Assembly: GCA_041649295.1 (NCBI GenBank)
Contig: JBAZNI010000002.1
Location: 124,001 to 188,000 of the forward strand
DNA length: 64,000 nt
Source of the DNA: JACPLR01 sp041649295
GTDB taxonomy: Archaea; Nanobdellota; Nanobdellia; Pacearchaeales; GW2011-AR1
Direction of reading: 5' to 3'
In this document: positions 15,643 through 23,853 of the stretch, piece after piece
How positions within the stretch are numbered: the first letter of the stretch is position 1
Layout: each line of letters opens with the position of its first letter
Notes under the pieces: model-generated
Told to the model about the DNA's origin: nothing
The model's database searches: none
Seen by the model: only the letters and a program-made list of their open reading frames with translations
Program-made: the position numbers and the translations under genes

Positions 15643-16341
15643 TTATTTTTTCACACTAAACTCGCATTTTTCTTTTTTTGCCTTTTTTTCTATTTCTTCC
15701 AGGATATTTGATATTTCCGAGCCTGCTTTCTTTAATTCATTTGATTTAACTTTTATCTGAAATTTTGAGCTTCCAAGATAGGTTATTTCTGGGTAGATGG
15801 ACAATATTCTTTTTATTCTTGTTATACCGTCAGGTTCTGTGCATGAAAGCAAGAATTCTTTTTTAAGCTCTTTTTGCTTTTCTTTTTTGCTTTGCAGGAC
15901 TTTTGAAAGTTCTTCTATTTGTTTAGCATTAAAATACTTTTCAAGAACTTTTTTGTCTTCTTTTGCATTATCTACTAATTTAATTAATGAGGTGTCTTTC
16001 TTTATTCTGTTAATAATTTCTTCTGAATCTTCTCCTGTTATTTTCTTGATTATGCTTTTGAACGTAAGCCCACGTTTATAATCATTAAGCATATCCTTTC
16101 TTTCATCTGTTTTGACTCTCCTTAAACTTAAAAAGAGGTGATTATCTCTGATGCTTAGGATTTTACAGACAATTATCTTTTTTGGCACAACATATTCCCT
16201 TATGTTTCTTATTCTTCCTGGAGCAATTTCACTGAATACAATGCTGCCGTTTAATCCTTCAAGAGTTTTGACAAAAACAGTAGTTTTAACTATGTCTGTT
16301 ACTTCACATAATACTAAATCTCCTTCATTATATTCTACCAT
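15643..16341 (-). CDS. eif2a: Translation initiation factor aIF2 subunit alpha
   Basis: A 232-aa protein. Residues 1-85 form an S1/OB domain (MVEYNEGDLVLCEVTDIVKT; GSIVFSEIAPGRIRNIREYV; HLFLSLRRV); a helical domain spans about 88-170, and a C-terminal alpha-beta domain 175-232 (EPDGITRIKRIL). This is the standard architecture of a/eIF2-alpha, which with beta and gamma carries initiator tRNA to the small ribosomal subunit. It follows the DHH gene on the same strand. Confidence 0.95.
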   Translation of the reverse strand: MVEYNEGDLVLCEVTDIVKTTVFVKTLEGLNGSIVFSEIAPGRIRNIREYVVPKKIIVCKILSIRDNHLFLSLRRVKTDERKDMLNDYKRGLTFKSIIKKITGEDSEEIINRIKKDTSLIKLVDNAKEDKKVLEKYFNAKQIEELSKVLQSKKEKQKELKKEFLLSCTEPDGITRIKRILSIYPEITYLGSSKFQIKVKSNELKKAGSEISNILEEIEKKAKKEKCEFSVKK

Positions 16342-16389
16342 ATAAATAGGATGAGCAAGTGGTTTTTAAGGGTTTTGATGCGAGATTTT

Positions 16390-17709
16390 TTAACTAATTT
16401 TCACTAGCTCTATTTCCAGCTTTTTCTTTAGCTGTTCTATAAATTCATTTTCTTTTGATTTTTCAATTAAACAACCTGCTGCTGCCTGATGCCCGCCGAC
16501 TTCTCCGCCAGTTATTTCAATCACAGAATTTAACACTTCGCGTATGTTCTTTCCTGATTTTCCGACCATTCTGCCAGAAATCTTTATTTTATCTTCATTG
16601 TATGCCATTGCAATTATTGCTTTTCCTTCTTCATATTCTTTTGAATTTGAAAGAATACTTGCGATGGTTCCAATAATCGTATCTTTTATCTTATTTTCTG
16701 CATTTATTATTAAGTAGTTTTTATTTTCTATTTTTTTAAGAAGTGGAAGAGAATTTAATGCTTTAACAATTTCCTGTTTATGTTTTGTGTATATCAATTC
16801 TGCTTTTTCTTTTGCTTTTTTATTCTGCAGACAAAATAGGATTGCTGTTCCACTTTCTCCAAATCTGCTACAGGCGTTTATCATAGCACTTATCTGCCGT
16901 ATATCTTCAAGTTTATTAAAAAAATTTGTCAAGTAAATATTTCCAATTAAGTCCGAAGAGTCTCCGCCATCAGCTCTTTGCAATGTTATCGCAGTTATAA
17001 GTTTGGAAAGCTCTTCTTTGTTAATTTCTGTTATGCTTTTGTGCTTATTGTTTATTTTTTCTATGCCTATATCATTTAGGAATTTGTTTGTTCCTGACCA
17101 GCTTCCGGTAACTCCGGGGATATAAATATCTGAACTATATTCCAGAACCTTATCTATTGGGCGCGTTGCAGGATAAAGAATTAATCCTTTTTTAACAATT
17201 ACTTTTGAATCTTTTATTATTCCATGATAAACTTTTCCAAGATTTTTTTCAAGCAAGTCTCCAACCATCCCTATGACTGCTAAGTAAGCCAAGTCTGCAT
17301 TTTGTTCATCAAGTGATTTTGCAAATAAATAGGTTATTCCTGCACCGCTTATATCCTGCTCGTTAAATAAATGGGGGTTGATAATTTTTATATTCTCAGG
17401 TATTTCTGAAATTATTTCATGATGGTCAAGAATGAAAACGTCTGTTTTAAGCAATTTAATTCTGTCGAGGCTGTTTGAGGCTAAATCTAAAAATAGGATT
17501 ATTTTATTTTCGTCTAATTTCGACATTACTTGTTCTTCCAGTTGCTTGACAATTCTTAATGAAAATTTTATGTTCAGCCTTTGCAAAGCCATTGTTATTA
17601 TCGCTGCAGATGTTATTCCATCTGTGTCGTGATGGCTTATTATTTGCACTTCTTTTTTTCCTGCTGCTTTATAGAATTGTTCAGCAATCTGTTTGATTGC
17701 ATTTAACAT
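16390..17709 (-). CDS. RecJ-like DHH/DHHA1 phosphoesterase (GAN-type nuclease)
   Basis: A 439-aa protein. Motif SHHDTDG (residues 25-31), LDHHE with the DHH triad (95-97), and the C-terminal DHHA1 motif GGHQAAAG define the RecJ/GAN superfamily. GRMVGKSGKNI in the DHHA1 part fits nucleic-acid binding. In other archaea such proteins are ssDNA exonucleases bound to GINS in the replication complex; a GINS subunit is at 27.4 kb. It begins two bases before the S15 stop, and the S15-RecJ pairing is a common archaeal gene order. Confidence 0.9.
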   Translation of the reverse strand: MLNAIKQIAEQFYKAAGKKEVQIISHHDTDGITSAAIITMALQRLNIKFSLRIVKQLEEQVMSKLDENKIILFLDLASNSLDRIKLLKTDVFILDHHEIISEIPENIKIINPHLFNEQDISGAGITYLFAKSLDEQNADLAYLAVIGMVGDLLEKNLGKVYHGIIKDSKVIVKKGLILYPATRPIDKVLEYSSDIYIPGVTGSWSGTNKFLNDIGIEKINNKHKSITEINKEELSKLITAITLQRADGGDSSDLIGNIYLTNFFNKLEDIRQISAMINACSRFGESGTAILFCLQNKKAKEKAELIYTKHKQEIVKALNSLPLLKKIENKNYLIINAENKIKDTIIGTIASILSNSKEYEEGKAIIAMAYNEDKIKISGRMVGKSGKNIREVLNSVIEITGGEVGGHQAAAGCLIEKSKENEFIEQLKKKLEIELVKIS

Positions 17710-17711
17710 TT

Positions 17712-18092
17712 TTACCTCTTTTTCTTTTTCTGATATTTTTCCATTTTTTTCTTTAAACCAATGAATCTTACAATTTCTCTGTTTGCTCTTTTGTCCTGCT
17801 TGTTTTTTTCATAATGTTTTTCTATCTTTGACAGTTTTTTATTAACTAAGTCTAAATCTGTTTCATAAACGACTTTATGTTCTTTAAGTATTTTGGTTAT
17901 TTTCTTGCCAAGCAACTTTGCTTTTTGGATTCCATATTTTTCTTTTAGAATAATCCCGATTTTTGAAGGGGTATTTCCTTTTTTTCCAAGTTCAACTATT
18001 GTCTCTTCTATATTTTCTATACTTGTTCTTTCTGGTGTTTTCTTATTTACTTTTTTCAATGGTTTTTTAGATTTTGTTTGCTTATATTCCAT
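17712..18092 (-). CDS. rps15: Ribosomal protein S15
   Basis: A 126-aa protein. KKGNTPSKIGIILKEKYGI and the C-terminal helical region (KKLSKIEKHYEKNKQDKRANREI..RFIGLKKKMEKY) are typical of archaeal S15, which binds 16S rRNA helices 20-22. The N-terminus is shorter and more Lys-rich than usual. It is followed without a gap by the DHH phosphoesterase gene. Confidence 0.92.
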   Translation of the reverse strand: MEYKQTKSKKPLKKVNKKTPERTSIENIEETIVELGKKGNTPSKIGIILKEKYGIQKAKLLGKKITKILKEHKVVYETDLDLVNKKLSKIEKHYEKNKQDKRANREIVRFIGLKKKMEKYQKKKKR

Positions 18093-18193
18093 AAATACTG
18101 TTCTTAACAGAGGTTTAAAAAGGTTTGTAATTCTTTTTTAATGGCTAACTAACAGCAAAGTTTTTTAAAGCATTTGACTTTTGATTTTAGAAT

Positions 18194-18266
18194 AGCCCTG
18201 TAGGATAGTGGTCAAGTCTACGAGCCTTTGGAGCTTGTGACCCAGGTTCGAATCCTGGCGGGGCTA
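18194..18266 (+). tRNA. tRNA-Gln (anticodon TTG)
   Basis: Acceptor arms AGCCCTG and CGGGGCT pair, discriminator A. The anticodon stem CGAGC/GCTTG holds loop CTTTGGA, giving TTG. The T-arm contains GGTTCGAATCC. No intron. TTTTTTAAAGC at about 18160 is a TATA element at the right distance. The 3' half of the T-arm and the acceptor reappear 82 bases downstream. Confidence 0.93.
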
Positions 18267-18350
18267 TTGCCAGTATTCGAAGTGCTCATGAAGCAGAACT
18301 TCCTGGCAAATTATATTCTTGCGAATCTAATTAATCCTGGCGGGGCTATT
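18251..18350 (+). repeat. tRNA-trailer repeat unit with duplicated tRNA-Gln 3' end
   Basis: AATCCTGGCGGGGCTATT, the 3' end of tRNA-Gln, occurs at 18251-18268 and again at 18333-18350. Between the copies lies ATTCGAAGTGCTCATGAAGC (18275-18294), an imperfect GAAG/CTTC hairpin, CTTCCTGGCAA, TTATATTCT and GCGAATCTAA. The same core occurs twice after tRNA-Arg at 45.99-46.13 kb, there ending in copies of the tRNA-Arg 3' end. From 18351 to the promoter at 18441 I see nothing else identifiable. Confidence 0.85.
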
Positions 18351-18440
18351 TTATTATTAAACAAAGGGGATAAGCGGAGATTTATGATTTAAACATATAA
18401 ACAGATTTTTAACTCTTAAAATTTACGAGTTTTTACCAAA

Positions 18441-18517
18441 AGGTATATATATAATTTCTTTAAAATAATAGACTCTGATTTAGAGTTATATTGAATGAAA
18501 GGAGGTTAAAAAAAGAG
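18441..18517 (+). promoter_or_regulatory. Promoter and structured 5' leader with Shine-Dalgarno
   Basis: AAAAGG followed by TATATATATAA (about 18439-18453) is a BRE/TATA. A hairpin ACTCT-gattt-AGAGT (18472-18486) sits at the expected transcript start. GGAGGT (18501-18506) is a strong Shine-Dalgarno before the ATG at 18518. TTGAATGAAAGGAGGTT matches TTGATTGAAAGGGGGTT in the leader at 15.1 kb almost base for base. Confidence 0.65.
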
Positions 18518-19609
18518 ATGAAAAAAAATTTAGCAATTACTTTTCTTGTTTTATTCCTTATTTTATCACTGGCAACTTTTGTTTCAGCAGGTTGGTTTGG
18601 GATTACTGGAAAAGCAATAAGTGTAGACAAATATGTAAAAGGGCTTAAAGAACTTGATAATGGATTAGATTATGGTGTTGCTGGAGCAATAAGGACCACC
18701 AATGGACAGGTAGGTTTGTATGATTATTGTGAAGGCAATACTTTGCATGAGTCATATATAGCTAGGACTTATTTAGGATATGGATTAGCTAAATATCAAG
18801 AGCATGATTGTGCTTTAGATGAAGAATGTGTTAGCGAAGAGATTACTAATTCCCAATATGCAGGAACCTCTGCAAAATGTCGAAAGAAAACAAACCCCCG
18901 ATGCGAGGATTCAGATGATGAATCTGGAACTGCAAATACTGCAGGATATGTAATTGTAGTAAATTCTGCAGGCAGAGAAATATTATATGATGGGTATAAT
19001 CGTGAGGGGAATATTGGCCCTGCTGGAAAAGTTATTGAATGGACTTGCAATCCCCAAACAAATGCAGCTGAAAGAAGGGATATTTCATGTGGGGAAAATT
19101 CAAGAGTGGCTCGTGGTTCTGTTACACCCGATTATAGCATTGTTGGACAGTCAGGAAATGGAAATTCACATAATGCATATTATTGTCATGATTTTGAGCC
19201 ATCATGCGATTTATCTGCAGATAAAAAAACAGTAACTGGAATTGATTCTCTTGGAAATGAGTATAGTTATTCAGATAAGTGTGTTGGGGCAACTAGCTGG
19301 GATTATTCGTGCAATGGAGACAGCACAGGATATCAATTAGCGAGGGTTCCTTGTGGAGAAGTAGGATGTGATTCTAACACGGGGTTATGTAGATCAGATT
19401 ATTGCACAGATTCAGATGGTTCTGATACTGAAAGAGCAGGAATTGTTAGAATAAAAAATTCTGCACATCTTGCAACAGATATTTGCGCAGGAAGAGATAG
19501 TGTTATTGAATTTTCTTGCAGCAGCCCAGAAAACGAATACTTTGAAGCAAGAAGAATTGCATGTGCTAATGGGAAAGTTTGCAGAGCAGGAGCTTGCAGA
19601 ACAGCTTAA
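18518..19609 (+). CDS. Secreted Cys-rich protein with repeated domains
   Basis: A 363-aa protein from ATG 18518; an earlier TTG in frame overlaps the Shine-Dalgarno and is rejected. Signal segment of about 22 residues ending FVSAG, then WFGITGKAIS. The rest is rich in Cys, Gly, Asn and Asp and contains about four related blocks of the form C-x-D-(S/T)D..., an internal IV(V/R)..NSA stretch, then a Trp/Phe-x-C pair. This suggests tandem disulfide-bonded domains on the cell surface. The strong leader suggests high expression. Family not recognised. Confidence 0.7.
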   Translation: MKKNLAITFLVLFLILSLATFVSAGWFGITGKAISVDKYVKGLKELDNGLDYGVAGAIRTTNGQVGLYDYCEGNTLHESYIARTYLGYGLAKYQEHDCALDEECVSEEITNSQYAGTSAKCRKKTNPRCEDSDDESGTANTAGYVIVVNSAGREILYDGYNREGNIGPAGKVIEWTCNPQTNAAERRDISCGENSRVARGSVTPDYSIVGQSGNGNSHNAYYCHDFEPSCDLSADKKTVTGIDSLGNEYSYSDKCVGATSWDYSCNGDSTGYQLARVPCGEVGCDSNTGLCRSDYCTDSDGSDTERAGIVRIKNSAHLATDICAGRDSVIEFSCSSPENEYFEARRIACANGKVCRAGACRTA

Positions 19610-19657
19610 TTAATTATTTTATTTCTACTTTTTCTTATTTTTTATTTTTGTATAGGG

Positions 19658-20422
19658 TTAGTGCCCTTTATATCTTCCCCGTAATTCTACTTTTGTAAGT
19701 TGTTCTAAGACTGGCTTGTAATTTTTAGAAATTTTGTAACCTTTTAAAATAGACTGATAGTATTTTTTCCAGTTCTGAAAATGTTTTGCTTCTAGTGCTT
19801 GTTTAATTAAATGCAAATCTACTGCTTTGTCTTCTAACCTGCTGCTGTGAAAACCTAATCCAAAATCAATAAACCATACCTGCTCGCTATCGCTCGCATT
19901 TTGCTGCTTCGAATTCGGCTCTGCCAGAATTCTCTTATTAGATTTCTTTAATAAAATATTTTTTTTAAGTTTATATTCTGTGTTTGAGTTGTTATTTGTG
20001 TTATTTGAATTTTCTTTTTTTAGTTTTTCACCTTCTGATTTTTTTACAAGTATTATATTTGAGGTTGTTAAATCTCCGTGAATTATTCCATTGTCGTGCA
20101 GTTTTGCAATTGACTCTCCTATTTGCTCGCATATTTTTTCTGCTTTTTTTATTTCTAAATTGTCTAAATGCTCTGATAATTTCTTGCCTTCAACATAAGG
20201 CATTTTTATTGTGTAAAAATCAGGAATAAAAAAGGGTTTTGGAGAGTTAATTATTTCAGAAGCGTTTATTAATAATTTTGCTTCTTTTTTTGTTCTTTGT
20301 TTTCTAATGCTGTCGTCGAGCTGTTTTAATCTATAACCTTTAGAAATCCTGTCTTTTATTATAAAATTATTTTCTTTTATTATTTTTGCTTCTGCACCCT
20401 GGGCAATTAATTTTTGTTTCAT
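19658..20422 (-). CDS. bud32: KEOPS-complex kinase Bud32 with a 50-residue insertion
   Basis: A 254-aa protein. The catalytic loop HGDLTTSNIIL (115-125) and metal motif DFGLG (186-190) are intact, as is the C-terminal RGRYKGH. Bud32 is the small atypical kinase/ATPase of KEOPS, which makes t6A on ANN-decoding tRNAs. Residues about 128-180, between the catalytic loop and DFG, are an Asn/Lys/Ser-rich insertion absent from typical Bud32, where this gap is about ten residues. The inserted DNA includes a locally GC-rich patch (about 19880-19930). No Kae1 gene is in the window. Confidence 0.9.
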   Translation of the reverse strand: MKQKLIAQGAEAKIIKENNFIIKDRISKGYRLKQLDDSIRKQRTKKEAKLLINASEIINSPKPFFIPDFYTIKMPYVEGKKLSEHLDNLEIKKAEKICEQIGESIAKLHDNGIIHGDLTTSNIILVKKSEGEKLKKENSNNTNNNSNTEYKLKKNILLKKSNKRILAEPNSKQQNASDSEQVWFIDFGLGFHSSRLEDKAVDLHLIKQALEAKHFQNWKKYYQSILKGYKISKNYKPVLEQLTKVELRGRYKGH

Positions 20423-20475
20423 TGTATATGTTTAATAATAATAATCTTTAAATATCTTTTTTATATTAATTTTAT

Positions 20476-22236
20476 ATGGGGTGTTTGAAGGAGAGGGGGT
20501 TAAGATATTTATTGTCTGGATTATTTTTATTAACACTTGTTTTCCTTAGTTTTAATCTTGTTAGTGGATTAAACTGCACTACTGGATTATATTCGACAGA
20601 TGATTTTTATTTTTGGAATCCAAATAATTCTATTTTATGGGCAGATAGAACTACAGAGGTTTGTTGCCCAGATAATGCCTGTGTTTCTGATGATGGGACA
20701 TGTTATTTAAGCACGAAAGATACCTTAAACTTTGCTAATCTTCTTTATTTGAAAGGAGGGCTTAGCCCAAGGAGCAGTGATAACTGGGCTTATTGTTATT
20801 CTCGTGGAGGAAGAGATGGAGGAGAAGCAGATGATGCAAGCTGGATGGATTGTGATATCTGGTATTCTGGCTGGTGTAAACATCCTCTTGTTTGCGGTTC
20901 AAATTCAGGGGTTAAGTCAGGTGAAACTGCAATTCATGGGGAATATTCTTTAACAGATATTAATCAAAGTAAATTTGAATGTTGCGGAGATGATGCAAAT
21001 GAGTATCCATTAAACTATAGTGCAGGAGTTGTTTGTTGTGATAGTGATTCTGATTTAGTTGATTTAAATGGCAAGTGCCATTCTGCTTCTGGGGAGTTGA
21101 CCAATTCAAAAGTTGATACAGAGATTAATGCTTTGACTTTTATTAATCTGCGTGAAGAGGAAAATTTAACTATTATTAACTATCATTTATCGCAGATATT
21201 TGGAAACTCTACAGGTTATGCAGGCCTAAATGGGGAAGAGATTACATTAAATATTTTATCTTATGTAACTCAAATACTCCCATTGGGAAGCACTTTATGC
21301 CATACAGGAAGCCAGTCTTTAGAAAGTGAAAGTGCAGACTGCTATGGCTACTCTCAGGCATTTGAGGTTTTAATTAAAAAAACAGGAATTCCTATAAGGA
21401 TTGTTAATGTAAAAAACATTGGCTACATGCAAGGGCATACATTGACTGAAGTATATTATAATAATTCATGGCATTTATTTGACCCAACATTTGCAACTTT
21501 CTTTTATACTAAAGAAAATTTCGATAGTACAGGAAATGTACTTTCATTTAAAGAAGTACTTACTAATGAAAATTTAATTGAAAACTGCTTCCAAATAAAT
21601 ACTACTATTTACAGCGGGAATTTTACAAGTACAATTGAGATAAGGAAAGTTCCTGAAGAGTATAAACATAAGCCAAATGTTTCTTTTACTTTAATGCAGT
21701 TTTACAGAGAAGCATTATCAACTTCTTTTCCAAATTCATACTTATTTGAAGGTAAAACAGTTTCATTTCCTTTAGAATTAAATTTAAGCTCTGGAAACTT
21801 ATGGCTTGGAAGTGTTGACAGCTCTTTTTCAGATTTATCTAATTTAAAAACAGGAGACAAGTATACGCGTTATGCAGGAAATTGGCTCCTTGGAAAATTA
21901 ATTCATTCAACCTATGTACATACTGCAATCTTGAATACGCCTGATAAAGGCAAGTTTAAATTAACTTATTATTTTGTGAGTGGCTCTTTTGAAAACCTGG
22001 AAATAACTGAACTTAAGGGAGCTATTGTTACAGGCATTTCTAAGGGGCCAGATTATTATGAAATTGAAGGATATGTAAGGGAATCAGGAGCTATTCTGCT
22101 TGTTACTAATAAACAACCAGCAGATAATTCCTACAGCAATATTGCGGTTGTTGATGCAATTCATGCTGAGTTTTTTGAGAGTAAAGAAATGTTAGCAGAA
22201 GGAGATTATAATTATCTATTAACTGCTCATTATTAA
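20476..22236 (+). CDS. Secreted transglutaminase-like protein
   Basis: A 586-aa protein: signal segment at residues 11-31 (ending LVSG), a Cys-rich region (35-210), then a transglutaminase/papain-like core with Cys289 (ADCYGYSQAFEVLIKK), His321 (GHTLTEVYY) and Asp336 (WHLFDPTFA) in the order and spacing of the catalytic triad. The C-terminal 200 residues look beta-rich. It is probably an extracellular protease or cross-linking enzyme; which one cannot be told from sequence. No C-terminal anchor is obvious. Leaderless promoter (TTTTTTATATTAATTTT). Confidence 0.75.
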   Translation: MGCLKERGLRYLLSGLFLLTLVFLSFNLVSGLNCTTGLYSTDDFYFWNPNNSILWADRTTEVCCPDNACVSDDGTCYLSTKDTLNFANLLYLKGGLSPRSSDNWAYCYSRGGRDGGEADDASWMDCDIWYSGWCKHPLVCGSNSGVKSGETAIHGEYSLTDINQSKFECCGDDANEYPLNYSAGVVCCDSDSDLVDLNGKCHSASGELTNSKVDTEINALTFINLREEENLTIINYHLSQIFGNSTGYAGLNGEEITLNILSYVTQILPLGSTLCHTGSQSLESESADCYGYSQAFEVLIKKTGIPIRIVNVKNIGYMQGHTLTEVYYNNSWHLFDPTFATFFYTKENFDSTGNVLSFKEVLTNENLIENCFQINTTIYSGNFTSTIEIRKVPEEYKHKPNVSFTLMQFYREALSTSFPNSYLFEGKTVSFPLELNLSSGNLWLGSVDSSFSDLSNLKTGDKYTRYAGNWLLGKLIHSTYVHTAILNTPDKGKFKLTYYFVSGSFENLEITELKGAIVTGISKGPDYYEIEGYVRESGAILLVTNKQPADNSYSNIAVVDAIHAEFFESKEMLAEGDYNYLLTAHY

Positions 22237-22340
22237 AATATAATATCTTGCTAATTTTTGTTTTTTTATATTGTTTAGATTCATTCTGAGATAGACTATC
22301 TGGCATACATATACCCTTTGCGAAGCAATGTATAATTTTT

Positions 22341-23708
22341 TTAAAACTTCATCATTTTTCTTTTTCCGAACTTCTTTGCTAATTTCATCATTTGCTTTTG
22401 AGATAACTGGCTTGGGTCTGAAATGTCGCCTAAACTTCCTGTTGCAAATTCTTTTATCATCTTGTATTGTTTTATTAGCTGCCTTATATCTGATGTAGAT
22501 ACTCCCGAACCCCTTGAAATTCTGCTTATTCTTGAAGTTTGTTTTTCTAATAATTCTGGATTTTCCTTTTCTTTGATTGTCATGCTTTTAATTGCATGTT
22601 TCCAATGCTTCATTTTTTCCTCTTGCCCACCAAGCAATTCTTCTGGAATTTTTGCTTTTCCAAATCCAGGTATAAGCTCAGTTATTTTGCTTAATGAACC
22701 CATACTACTCATAGAATCTAGTTGCTGATAAAAATCGTCCATTGTGAATTTTCCCTCTTCTAATCTTTTTTGCATTTTTTCCTGCTGTTTTTCATCTGTT
22801 ACAGAACGAACCCTTTCTATTAGGGATTCCAAGTCCCCCATCCCCAACAGCCTTGATACAAATGTTTTTGGGTTAAACTGCTCAATATCGTTTATGTGTT
22901 CTCCTGTTCCTATAAAATAAACAGGGGCATCTACTTCCTTGCATGCTGTTAAAGCTCCTCCTGCTTTTGCTGAAGAATCCATTCTTGTAATTATCACTCC
23001 GTTTATTCCTGCTGCTTCTTTAAATGCTTGAGCTTGTGTTTTAGCTGCTTGTCCTATATCTGCAGCTATGATAAGAAGAACATTTGAAGGGTTGATCTCT
23101 TTTGATAATTTTTTAATTTCATCTGTTAAACTTTTTTCCAAAGCATCTCTTCCAGCAGAGTCAATTAAAACTAAGTCATATTTTTCAATTTCTTTTTCAT
23201 ATTTTTTATAAATTGTTACAGGATTTTTTTGCTCTTTTTCTGTAAATACCGGCACTTCTACTTTTTTACCTAATTGTTCTAACTGTTCTGATGCTGCTGG
23301 ACGATGAACATCTAATCCAAGAAGAGCAACTTTCTTGCCCCTTTTTTTGTAATATGCTGCAAGTTTTGCAATTGTTGTTGTTTTCCCTGTTCCATACAAT
23401 CCAACAAATAGTATCTTATCTTTTTTGCCAAGTTTTAATTCTTTTTTATCCCCCCCAATTATGTTCTGAATTTCATCATTCAGAAGTTTAATAAGATGCT
23501 CTTTTTTATCAATATTTTTAACATATTTCTCCCCTTCTTTTTTAATTTTGTCACTTAGTTCTTTTACTAACTGAACATTAACATCTGCCATAATTAGCGC
23601 CCTTTGCAAGTCCTTAACAACAGAATCAACTAAAGTCTTATCTACAAAAATTGCGCTTGTTATTTTATCCACGCTTTTCTTAAAAGCATTTCCGATAGCT
23701 TCTAACAT
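22341..23708 (-). CDS. srp54: Signal recognition particle GTPase SRP54
   Basis: A 455-aa protein with N-domain helices, a G-domain P-loop GLYGTGKTT, DVHRPAA, DSAGRD, the TRMD specificity motif, and a Met-rich M domain (310-455) ending KLAKKFGKRKMMKF. With 7S RNA it recognises signal sequences and docks on FtsY (26.1 kb). The 7S RNA gene is not in the window. Divergent from the methyltransferase-like gene at 23854. Confidence 0.96.
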   Translation of the reverse strand: MLEAIGNAFKKSVDKITSAIFVDKTLVDSVVKDLQRALIMADVNVQLVKELSDKIKKEGEKYVKNIDKKEHLIKLLNDEIQNIIGGDKKELKLGKKDKILFVGLYGTGKTTTIAKLAAYYKKRGKKVALLGLDVHRPAASEQLEQLGKKVEVPVFTEKEQKNPVTIYKKYEKEIEKYDLVLIDSAGRDALEKSLTDEIKKLSKEINPSNVLLIIAADIGQAAKTQAQAFKEAAGINGVIITRMDSSAKAGGALTACKEVDAPVYFIGTGEHINDIEQFNPKTFVSRLLGMGDLESLIERVRSVTDEKQQEKMQKRLEEGKFTMDDFYQQLDSMSSMGSLSKITELIPGFGKAKIPEELLGGQEEKMKHWKHAIKSMTIKEKENPELLEKQTSRISRISRGSGVSTSDIRQLIKQYKMIKEFATGSLGDISDPSQLSQKQMMKLAKKFGKRKMMKF

Positions 23709-23853
23709 TGTATAATTATCAGTAAATTAGGGATTAATAAAGTTGCGGTTTTGCCCAATTTTGCCTTACTTAATCCTAAATATTCTTTCTGTGCCCAACG
23801 TTTTCCTCTATGAGTTAAGATAAATTTAAAAATGATCTAAAAATTAATTACCC

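Noticed and set aside
18491..18517. TTG start for the 18.5 kb secreted protein
   Set aside because: The TTG and following codons are the Shine-Dalgarno leader (GAAAGGAGGTT); the ATG at 18518 gives a clean signal peptide.
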